A DNA stretch of 5,236 nt from contig CAKNAO010000044.1 in NCBI GenBank assembly GCA_929200685.1, positions 1 to 5,236 of the forward strand, read 5' to 3'. The DNA comes from an uncultured bacterium (GTDB lineage Bacteria > Bacillota_I > Bacilli_A > Mycoplasmatales > Metamycoplasmataceae). Position 1 is the stretch's first letter. The number at the start of each line of letters is the position of its first letter. Below the pieces are notes generated by a model. The model made no database searches, was not told the DNA's origin, and saw only the letters and a list, made by a program, of their open reading frames with translations. The translations under genes and the position numbers were made by a program. This document shows, piece by piece, positions 1 through 5,236 of the stretch.

Positions 1-1
1 C

Positions 2-853
2 CCCTTAAATAGGGGAGATTTTATTAGATTAAGGTTTTTATATATGCCTATAATTGGTAAAACTTCTATAATATTATTTTCATTATTAAATGATATAAAT
101 CTATTAAATAAAGAACAAAAAATTTATTCAAAATGAATTGATATTAAAAATTTACTTGAAGTTTCATTTCAAGATTTAGAAATTGCTAAAAATAAATTAG
201 AAGCAGTTGGTTTATTAACAACATTTGAAAAATCAAATAATAGTTTTTTTATTTATTCATTAAATAAACCTTCAATTACTGAAGTTTTTAAAAAAAATTG
301 TATTTTGTATAAAAAATTAATCTCAAAAGTTGGTGAACAACTTTTTGAAAAAATTCATTTTAATTTTAAAATTCCAATTTTATTAAAAGATGAGTATAAA
401 GATATTACTTTAAAATATCAAGAAGTTTTTGATATTGAAAATAATTTTAATGAAAATAACACTCTTGAAACTCCTTTATATAATTATGATTCAATTGAAG
501 AAGCAATTCAAAAACTTAATTCATTACAATTTATTAATTATCTTACTGAAAAAAAACCAAGTCCTTCTCAAATAAATATGATAAATAGAATAAATATTCA
601 AAATTTTAATCATTTTTCATTAAATTTAATACTTAATTATTCTTTTGAAAAAAACGGAAAAATTGTTAATGCATTTGTAGAAAAAATTGCTAATGATTTT
701 ATTTCAAGAAATATTTTTTCTTTTGAAGAAGTTGAAAAAGAACTTGAAAATGCCAAAAATAATTCTCCAAAAACTAATGTTGAAATCGAAAAAACTCCTA
801 ATATAAATAAAAAATGAGAAGATATTTTTGATGATTTAGGAATAGACATATAA
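2..853 (+). CDS. dnaB: DnaB/DnaD-family replication initiation protein (helicase co-loader), 5'-truncated by the window edge
   Basis: The frame is open from base 2 to TAA at 851-853 (283 residues visible, no start inside the window), reading two TGA codons (134-136, 815-817) as Trp. The visible N-terminal part has the winged-helix signature of Firmicutes DnaB/DnaD proteins, with LYMPIIG at about 38-58, the counterpart of the family's LYqPLIG. A second helical domain at about 557-739 resembles the DnaB_2/DnaD C-terminal domain, including NAFVEKIANDF (668-700), which matches the YxxxIxxxW motif with both aromatics changed to Phe. The tail WEDIFDDLGIDI is acidic. In Bacillus, DnaB and DnaD help load the replicative helicase at oriC and at stalled forks together with DnaI. 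The next gene here is a DnaI-like loader overlapping by one base, which supports that role. An internal TTG at 305 is not the start, since family sequence continues upstream. It could be annotated as DnaD instead; the family is firm, the exact name less so. Confidence 0.85.
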
Positions 854-855
854 TG
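838..855 (+). promoter_or_regulatory. Ribosome binding site and stop-start overlap of dnaB/dnaI
   Basis: AGGA at 838-841 sits 11 bases before the dnaI ATG. The dnaB stop and dnaI start share one A in TAATG (851-855). The arrangement suggests translational coupling, with ribosomes finishing dnaB re-starting on dnaI. Confidence 0.55.
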
Positions 856-1677
856 ATTTTGGATGTTGAAAAAATTTTAAAAAATTTATTAAAAAACAAA
901 AAAATTTCAAATAGAGTTGAAGAACTTGATTTAAATACAAAACAATTAATTGATGCTATTCCTATATTGATAGATATGAATGAAGAAAAAGAAGATAATA
1001 TTAAAAAAACACTCACTTCTTTTGATTTAATTAATGGTAAAGTAAAAAGAATAGTTGTTCTTTCAAAATATGGTAAAAAAATTCAGTATTCAAATAATGT
1101 TGTTACTCAAAAAATTAATCCAATTGATTTTGAAGAAAAAAATATATTTTATAGAGAAGAAAATAGGAAAATTTTAATAAATAGTTTTGCTGAAATATTA
1201 AAAAAACCTTTTGAAAAACAAAAAGGTTTATATATTTATGGAAAACCTGGAATTGGTAAAACATTTATTATGAAACGTTTTGTTAAAACTCTTGCTCAAA
1301 AAAATAATAAAGTTGGTTTTATTAATGTTTCTAATTTGGTTTCAAATGTTAAAAGATCTTTTAATGAAGAAAATACTTATCACAAAACACTTTCTATTTT
1401 AAAAGAAGTAAATTATTTATTTATTGATGACATTGGTAGTGAAATAATTAGTTCTTGATTTAGAGATGAAATACTTTTTTCTATTTTAAATGAAAGAGTT
1501 GAAAAAAATAAAGTTACATTTTTTTCATCAAATTATTCAATTTCAAATTTACAAAAATTAGAAGCCAAAACAAGTAATCAAAAATATTTAGATATAAATA
1601 AATCAATTAAATTAATTAGCAAAATTAAAGCACTTTCAATTGAAATTCATTTAAAAGGAGTTAATAAAAGATATTAA
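853..1677 (+). CDS. dnaI: DnaI/DnaC-type AAA+ helicase loader
   Basis: A 274-residue protein, ATG at 853 to TAA at 1675-1677, with one TGA (1456-1458) read as Trp. Walker A is GKPGIGKT at residues 130-137, Walker B is LFIDDIG at 189-195, and sensor 1 is in TFFSSNYS with Asn227. The end, LKGVNKRY, fits the family's G-x-N-x-R ending. The protein should bind ATP and deliver the replicative helicase to DNA with DnaB/DnaD. The first 110 or so residues are poorly conserved. There is no cysteine anywhere, so the Cys-rich zinc-binding N-terminal module known from Bacillus DnaI is absent, and the protein is shorter than the roughly 310 residues there. Where relatives have an ERI/RI arginine-finger segment near the C-terminus, this one reads LISKIKAL, with Lys. 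The start overlaps the dnaB stop (TAATG), and a weak AGGA lies at 838-841. IstB-type ATPases share the fold, but no transposase is nearby. Confidence 0.9.
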
Positions 1678-1697
1678 TTTTTAAATAAAAAAAATAG

Positions 1698-1703
1698 TAT
1701 AAT
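1698..1703 (+). promoter_or_regulatory. Putative -10 box of the gap promoter
   Basis: A perfect TATAAT, preceded by TAG, lies in the 90-base gap between dnaI and gap. No convincing -35 hexamer is seen 16-18 bases upstream, which is common in mycoplasmas. Transcription would start near 1710, giving a leader of roughly 58 bases. In such AT-rich DNA a TATAAT can occur by chance, but the position between a finished operon and a strongly expressed gene supports it. Confidence 0.55.
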
Positions 1704-1757
1704 TTTTAGGTTAAGTAATATTTTTAACAAATTAAAAAACAAAATTAACGTAAAAAT

Positions 1758-1764
1758 AAGGAGA
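1758..1764 (+). promoter_or_regulatory. Strong Shine-Dalgarno site of gap
   Basis: AAGGAGA lies three bases before the ATG at 1768. It is among the best ribosome binding sites in the window and fixes the gap start. Confidence 0.8.
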
Positions 1765-1767
1765 AAA

Positions 1768-2763
1768 ATGACAAAAGTCGCAATAAATGGATTTGGTAGA
1801 ATTGGAAGGTTAATATTTAGGCAACTTGCTAAAGATTTTTCAATTGAAATAGTGGCAATTAATGATTTAACTGATGCTAAAACTTTATCTCATTTATTAA
1901 AATATGATACTGCTCATGGAAGATATGATGGTATAGTAGAAGAAAAAAATGGTAGTTTAATAGTTGATGGTAAAAAAATTAAAGTTATTGCTGAAAGAGA
2001 TCCTAATAAATTACCTTGAGAAAAATTAGATGTTGATATTGTTGTTGAATCAACAGGTTTTTTTGCATCAAAAGAAACTTCTCAAGCACATTTAAATGCC
2101 GGTGCTAAAAAAGTTTTAATTTCTGCTCCAGCAAAAGGAGATTTAAAAACAATAGTATATTCAGTTAATCATAATACATTAACTTCAAATGATAAAATTG
2201 TTTCAGCAGCTTCATGTACAACAAATGCACTTGTACCGCTTGTGCATGTTTTAAATGAAAAATTTGGAATTGAAAAAGGTTTTATGACTACAATTCATGC
2301 TTATACTGGTGATCAAGGAACTCAAGATAGACCACACAAAGATTTAAGAAGAGCAAGAGCAGGGGCAGCAAATTTTGTCCCAACAACAACTGGAGCAGCA
2401 ATAGCAGTTGGTAAAGTTCTTCCAGAATTAGAAGGAAAGCTTGATGGTATAGCAGTTAGAGGACCAGTTCTTACAGGTTCATTAGTTGATCTTGTTGTTG
2501 AGTTAAAAGATTCATCAGCAACAATTGAATTAGTAAATGCTGCAATTAAATCATTTACTTCTGATTCATTAGAATATACAGAAGATCCAATTGTTTCATC
2601 AGACATAATTGGTTCAATAGCAGGTTCAATATTTGATGCTGGAATGACAAAAGTTCTTGAAGTTAATGGAAAAAAAATGTTTAAATTTTTAACATGATAT
2701 GATAATGAAAATTCATATGTTTCACAATATGTAAGAGTTTTAAAACATTTAGCTCAAATTTAA
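1768..2763 (+). CDS. gap: Glyceraldehyde-3-phosphate dehydrogenase, NAD-dependent, glycolytic
   Basis: A complete 331-residue protein, the normal length for the family, with TGA codons at 2017-2019 and 2695-2697 read as Trp. It oxidises and phosphorylates glyceraldehyde 3-phosphate to 1,3-bisphosphoglycerate in the cytoplasm, reducing NAD. The N-terminal Rossmann fold opens with INGFGRIGR (residues 6-14), and Asp33 of INDL is the residue that favours NAD over NADP. The catalytic centre is SCTTN with Cys150, and the general base is His177 in TIHAYTGDQ. The S-loop keeps PHKDLRRARA; Arg231 and the TGS motif belong to phosphate binding, and WYDNE lies near the C-terminus. One oddity is Arg-Gly-Pro at 231-233, where relatives usually have Arg-Val-Pro. 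The gene has its own likely promoter and a strong ribosome binding site, and engB follows after 27 bases. In a mycoplasma this enzyme is central to ATP production, and surface moonlighting is known for the family but cannot be judged here. Confidence 0.98.
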
Positions 2764-2764
2764 A

Positions 2765-2790
2765 AAATAATTTTAAATTCAAAATTATTT
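2765..2790. repeat. Perfect 10-bp inverted repeat between gap and engB, abutting the engB start
   Basis: The arms AAATAATTTT (2765-2774) and AAAATTATTT (2781-2790) are exact reverse complements around a six-base loop (AAATTC). All pairs are A-T, so the hairpin would be weak, and there is no clean T-run after it. It fills nearly all of the gap-engB spacer, and the right arm ends on the base before the engB ATG. It could be a weak terminator or attenuator after gap, an mRNA 3'-end stabiliser, or a structure affecting engB translation; chance in AT-rich DNA is also possible. Confidence 0.5.
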
Positions 2791-3366
2791 ATGTATAAAT
2801 TTATTTTATCTTCAAATAAAATTAATAACTATTTAAAAGGACATTTAAAAGAAATTTGTTTTATTGGAAGATCAAATGTTGGTAAATCAACATTAATTAA
2901 TTCTATTACTAATCAAAAAAAACTTTCAAGAGTTTCAAACACACCAGGAAGAACAAGGCATATTAATTTTTTTCAAGATGAAAAAAAAAGAACTTTGGTT
3001 GATCTTCCGGGTTATGGATATTCTAAAATGTCTAAAAAAGAAAAACTTGAAATAATTATTATGATTGAAAATTATTTTCAATTTAGAAAAGAATTAATAA
3101 AAACAATGCTTCTCATTGATTTAAAAATAGGACCTACAAAAGATGATTTATTAATGATTGACTTTTTAAAAAAACAAAATAGACAATTTTTTATTATTCT
3201 CACTAAATCAGATAAAGCAAATCAATCAAAAATGCACAATACAATTTTAAAAATAGAAAAAATAACAAAAAATTATATTATAATTTCTTCATTAAAAGGT
3301 AAAAACATTGATAAACTTAAAAAAATAATAAATTTATTTTTTAATTCAAAAGAAAGGCAACAATAA
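2791..3366 (+). CDS. engB: Ribosome-biogenesis GTP-binding protein EngB (YsxC/YihA)
   Basis: A 191-residue GTPase, slightly short of the usual 195-210. The G motifs are in order: G1 GRSNVGKS at residues 26-33, G2 in NTPGRT around Thr51, G3 DLPGYG at 71-76, G4 TKSD at 138-141, and G5 at SSLKG 166-170. The family-typical GRSNVGKS and TPGRT make the assignment firm. EngB proteins act late in 50S subunit assembly and are usually essential. The segment LIDLKIGPTKDD matches the family's LIDxRxGPTxxD with Lys replacing Arg. The start is fixed by family length: only about 20 residues precede the G1 strand, and no good upstream start exists in frame. No Shine-Dalgarno site precedes the ATG; instead an inverted repeat abuts it. 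It probably shares a transcript with gap, and its stop is directly followed by the ATG of the next gene. Confidence 0.96.
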   Translation: MYKFILSSNKINNYLKGHLKEICFIGRSNVGKSTLINSITNQKKLSRVSNTPGRTRHINFFQDEKKRTLVDLPGYGYSKMSKKEKLEIIIMIENYFQFRKELIKTMLLIDLKIGPTKDDLLMIDFLKKQNRQFFIILTKSDKANQSKMHNTILKIEKITKNYIIISSLKGKNIDKLKKIINLFFNSKERQQ

Positions 3367-3957
3367 ATGGAAGATATAGTATTATCAAATTTAAAAAGTT
3401 TATATTCTAGTTCTTATATTTCAATAATTATTTTCTTTTTAATTTTATTAATTGGATTTTTTGTAGGTTTTATAAATGGTATAAGAACTTCACTTTATTT
3501 TTTAATTTTTAATATTGTAATTATTGGAATTTATTTTGCTATAAAAAAACCTTTTGATGATTTTATGAAAAAAATTTATAGTAATTTAGGATGAAGTATT
3601 ACAAAAAATCAATTCTTTTATCCAATTGTTTATGCAACTTATTTATTATTTGTAAATTCTTTTATAATAAATATTTATTTCTTTTTTAGAAAAAAGTTAA
3701 AACAAACAATAAGATTTACTAAACAAGAAGGAAGATCAATTATATTTTCAAGAATTGGTGGTGGTTTAATTGCAGTTTTAACCTCTCTTCCATTTGCAAT
3801 TGTAATAATGCAAATATTTGTTGTTATATTTGGTTCTGATACATTCACAAATTATGTAACAAATTATTTATTTAGATATTTAACATTAGAAAATATAGAA
3901 GAATATTCTAATATTGAATTATCTAAATATGTTGAATATTGAAAAAAAATATTTTAA
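3367..3957 (+). CDS. Membrane protein, probably CvpA-like
   Basis: A 196-residue hydrophobic protein, with TGA codons at 3592-3594 and 3940-3942 read as Trp. Four likely membrane segments are seen at about residues 18-37, 42-58, 85-107 and 131-156, with basic stretches after the second and third (IKKPFDDFMKK; RKKLKQTIRFTK). The first pair, with GFFVGFINGIRTSLYFLIFNI, resembles the Gly-rich opening hairpin of CvpA-family (colicin V production) membrane proteins, and helix number and size fit. That is inference from pattern, not a proven match, and the family's molecular role is unclear. The C-terminal 40 residues are hydrophilic and acidic, ending in EYWKKIF. The ATG directly follows the engB TAA with no base between, and AAAGG (3353-3357) inside engB could serve as ribosome binding site, so the two are likely co-translated. 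No catalytic motif is visible. Confidence 0.8.
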
Positions 3958-3981
3958 TTAATAATTTATTTTTAAATTTTA

Positions 3982-3987
3982 TATAAT
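3982..3987 (+). promoter_or_regulatory. Putative -10 box of the rpsF-ssb-rpsR operon
   Basis: TATAAT lies 25 bases after the preceding stop in an A/T-only stretch. No clear -35 element is seen. Transcription would begin near 3994, leaving a leader of about 54 bases that contains the hairpin at 4006-4028 and the ribosome binding site. Confidence 0.55.
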
Positions 3988-4005
3988 TAAAAGAGTTATT
4001 TTAAA

Positions 4006-4038
4006 GTTCCTATGCTTAAGCATTGAACCCAAAGGAGA
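4006..4038 (+). promoter_or_regulatory. rpsF leader hairpin and Shine-Dalgarno site, possible S6:S18 autoregulatory element
   Basis: An outer stem GTTC (4006-4009) with GAAC (4025-4028) encloses an asymmetric internal loop (CT against T) and an inner stem ATGC/GCAT with a TTAA loop (4012-4023). Two bases later comes the strong site AAAGGAGA (4031-4038), nine bases before the rpsF ATG. Alternatively TCCT (4008-4011) can pair with AGGA of that site (4033-4036), which would break the outer stem and hide the ribosome binding site. In many bacteria an S6:S18 complex represses its own operon by binding a hairpin at this place. The described motif carries a conserved CCG, which I do not see exactly here, so identity with it is inferred from position and shape. 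Confidence 0.5.
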
Positions 4039-4047
4039 CTAATTTAA

Positions 4048-4449
4048 ATGAATAATTATGAAATTATGATCATTGTTGATCCCAAAGAAGATTTAAAAAA
4101 TATTGAAAAAATGTCAAAAGAAATTTTTAAAGATGGATTAATTAAATTTGAAAAAATGAGTAGAACTAATCTTGCTTATCCAATTAACAATTCAACAACC
4201 GCTCATTATGTATTGTTAAATCTAAAAACTAGTGATAAAGAAATAAAAGAATATACAAATAAAACAAATATTTCTAAAACAATTTGAAGACAATTAACAA
4301 TTAATTTAGATACTGAAAGAGCTGTTGATTCACTTAAAAATATGAAAAAATTTGAAGAATGAAAAGCTAGAAAAGAAATAGAAAAATCTACAAAAATAGT
4401 AAATTCTAATTTTTTCAAAAATAATACATTAAAACAAGGAAAAAAATAA
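4048..4449 (+). CDS. rpsF: 30S ribosomal protein S6
   Basis: A 133-residue protein, with TGA codons at 4285-4287 (Trp80) and 4360-4362 (Trp105) read as Trp. It opens with NNYEIMIIVDP, the first strand of S6 proteins, followed by the hallmark LAYPI (residues 42-46) and the SKTIWRQLTINLD strand that matches the family's ilRxlvi segment. S6 binds 16S rRNA in the small-subunit platform as a dimer with S18, whose gene lies two genes downstream. The S6 fold takes about 95 residues; the extra C-terminal tail of roughly 35 residues is Lys/Asn-rich and probably disordered. The start has an excellent ribosome binding site (AAAGGAGA). The stop overlaps the ssb start by one base. Confidence 0.96.
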
Positions 4450-4451
4450 TG
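4436..4451 (+). promoter_or_regulatory. Ribosome binding site of ssb inside rpsF, with TAATG overlap
   Basis: AAGGA (4436-4440) in the last codons of rpsF lies eight bases before the ssb ATG at 4449. The rpsF stop and ssb start share one A (TAATG), which favours coupled translation. Confidence 0.65.
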
Positions 4452-4922
4452 AATAAAGTACTTTTAGTAGGAAGACTTGTTAGAGATCCCGAATTACAAG
4501 AAACAACTTCTGGTATTAAATATACAAGATTTACTATTGCTGTTGATAATCCCTTTTCAAAAGATCAATCAGCTGATTATGTTCCATGTATAGCATGAAG
4601 AAATAGATCTAATTTTGTTTCAAATTATCTTAATAAAGGTGATCTAATTTCTTTAGAAGGTAGATTTTCAAGTTCAAATTATCAAAATAATGAAGGTAAA
4701 ACTATTTATGTTTATGAAGTTACTACTGAAAATATTCAAGGACTTGAGAGTTTGGAAATAAAAGCAAATAGACAAAAAGTAGAATTAAAAAATCAACCAA
4801 ATATTTCAATAGATAAAAATGAAATTCAAAATGAATCTTCAAATCCAAAAATAGAAGAAAAAGAAAAAGAAGAAAAAGAAGAAGAATTAAACAATGATGT
4901 TCCATGAGAATTGGATTTATAG
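4449..4922 (+). CDS. ssb: Single-stranded DNA-binding protein
   Basis: A 157-residue protein with TGA codons at 4596-4598 (Trp50) and 4905-4907 (Trp152) read as Trp, stopping at TAG. Residues 1 to about 100 form the OB fold: NKVLLVGRLVRDPEL at the start, YTRFTIAVDN, then YVPCIAWRN and YLNKGDLISLEGRF, all standard for bacterial Ssb, which binds DNA as a homotetramer. A low-complexity linker follows (about 101-148), ending in a Glu/Lys run (136-147). The C-terminus is NNDVPWELDL; the usual acidic tip is DDDIPF-like and recruits partner proteins, so here the D-V-P-aromatic core is recognisable but followed by four extra residues. It lies between rpsF and rpsR, the order conserved across most bacteria. 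It protects ssDNA in replication and repair and fits with the helicase loaders upstream. Confidence 0.97.
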
Positions 4923-4926
4923 GAGA
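4921..4926 (+). promoter_or_regulatory. Shine-Dalgarno site of rpsR on the ssb stop codon
   Basis: AGGAGA overlaps the last two bases of the ssb TAG stop (4920-4922) and lies five bases before the rpsR ATG at 4932. This ties rpsR translation to ssb. Confidence 0.75.
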
Positions 4927-4931
4927 AAATT

Positions 4932-5186
4932 ATGGTTTTTATTAAAAAGAAAAAGAAAATTATTAAAAGAAAAACTAGAAATATGTTTTTACCAAAAAAT
5001 GTTAAATATGTTGATTATAAAAATGTGGAGTTATTAGAAAAATTTGTTAATTCACATGGAAAAATTCTTGCTGCTAGAGTAACTGGATTAACTTCAAATC
5101 AACAAAGAGCAATGTCAAAAGCAATTAAAAGAGCAAGACAAATGGCTCTTATTCCTTATTCAAAAGAAAGAGTAAGAAAAATTTAA
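4932..5186 (+). CDS. rpsR: 30S ribosomal protein S18
   Basis: An 84-residue protein of normal length. The family core is complete: VDYKNVELLEKFV, then GKILAARVTGLTSNQQR and AIKRARQMALIPY, close to the S18 consensus DYKD..LL, GKI..RxTG, QR and AIKRARxxALLPY. S18 pairs with S6 in the platform of the 30S subunit next to 16S rRNA, and both come from this operon. The N-terminal 17 residues are strongly basic (KKKKKIIKRK) and the segment before DYK has no cysteine, so this is a zinc-free form. No Trp codon is present. It is the last gene of the operon in this window; the sequence after it is AT-rich without a clear hairpin. Confidence 0.97.
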   Translation: MVFIKKKKKIIKRKTRNMFLPKNVKYVDYKNVELLEKFVNSHGKILAARVTGLTSNQQRAMSKAIKRARQMALIPYSKERVRKI

Positions 5187-5236
5187 TTATTCATTATTTT
5201 ATGTTTTCATTTATATTTTTTTAAAATATATATAAT
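5187..5236 (+). promoter_or_regulatory. AT-rich tail of the window with a TATAAT at its end
   Basis: These 50 bases hold no gene and no stable hairpin. T-rich tracts (for example around 5214-5222) could allow weak termination after rpsR. The final hexamer TATAAT (5231-5236) may be the -10 box of the next gene, but it lies in an alternating AT run and there is no convincing -35, so this is weak. Confidence 0.3.

Noticed and set aside
305..307. TTG as start of a separate 170-codon gene
   Set aside because: The same frame continues upstream to the window edge with DnaB-family sequence, so it is an internal codon.
1456..1458. In-frame TGA splitting dnaI, and likewise gap, rpsF, ssb, dnaB and the CvpA-like gene, suggesting pseudogenes
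   Set aside because: Homology continues across every TGA and conserved Trp positions coincide with them, so TGA encodes Trp in this organism and the genes are intact.
1677..1695. ATTTTT/AAAAAT inverted repeat after dnaI as a terminator
   Set aside because: Only six A-T pairs, no GC and no T-run following; such repeats are expected by chance in this composition.
1710..1728. GTTAA/TTAAC inverted repeat in the gap leader as a regulatory hairpin or operator
   Set aside because: A five-base stem with a nine-base loop is too weak to call without conservation.
2322..2606. Open frame of 94 codons on the minus strand
   Set aside because: It lies wholly inside gap, has no ribosome binding site and encodes no recognisable protein; it is an antisense shadow. 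The same holds for the minus-strand frames at 637-849, 798-1016, 4206-4418 and 4723-4905.
4855..4887. GAA/AAA-rich tract in ssb as a microsatellite or phase-variation repeat
   Set aside because: It is an irregular mix of GAA and AAA codons encoding the charged linker, not a uniform tandem repeat.
1..5236. Search for a novel defence, mobile or other unusual system
   Set aside because: Every stretch longer than about 90 bases is explained by a recognisable housekeeping gene or the CvpA-like membrane protein; no direct repeats, transposase, integrase, toxin pair or large structured RNA was seen.

Overview
The window is a compact, very AT-rich stretch of genome from a mycoplasma-type bacterium (class Mollicutes). 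The main evidence is the genetic code. Six of the eight genes (dnaB, dnaI, gap, the CvpA-like gene, rpsF and ssb) read through one or two in-frame TGA triplets at positions where their families are conserved, and where the families have Trp the TGA falls exactly on it (for example the WYDNE motif of Gap and the IAWRN motif of Ssb). All 11 tryptophans are TGA and none is TGG; all real stops are TAA, or TAG for ssb. Under the standard code six genes would look broken, but they are intact. Arg is almost always AGA/AGG. A hominis-group mycoplasma is plausible, but I cannot fix the species.

All genes lie on the + strand. (1) Positions 1-1677 hold a replication-initiation pair: a 5'-truncated DnaB/DnaD-family helicase co-loader and a DnaI-type AAA+ helicase loader, joined by a one-base TAATG overlap. 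(2) A 90-base gap with a -10 box and a strong ribosome binding site leads into gap (glycolytic glyceraldehyde-3-phosphate dehydrogenase). (3) After only 27 bases, which contain a perfect 10-bp inverted repeat ending right at the next ATG, come engB/ysxC (ribosome-assembly GTPase) and, directly abutting it, a four-helix membrane protein that resembles the CvpA family. (4) A second 90-base intergenic region carries a -10 box and a small hairpin just before the Shine-Dalgarno site of rpsF. It leads into the classic rpsF-ssb-rpsR operon (S6, single-strand binding protein, S18), again tightly coupled: TAATG overlap between rpsF and ssb, and the rpsR ribosome binding site lying on the ssb stop. The last 50 bases are AT-rich and end in a TATAAT that may be the promoter of the next gene.

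Functionally this is core housekeeping: helicase loading and ssDNA protection, glycolysis, and small and large ribosomal subunit assembly. I see no mobile element, CRISPR array, tRNA, rRNA or defence system, and no non-coding stretch over 300 bases. The points most worth a second look are the rpsF leader, which can form two mutually exclusive structures; the Shine-Dalgarno-less engB start abutting an inverted repeat; and the stripped-down DnaI with no cysteine and no obvious arginine finger.
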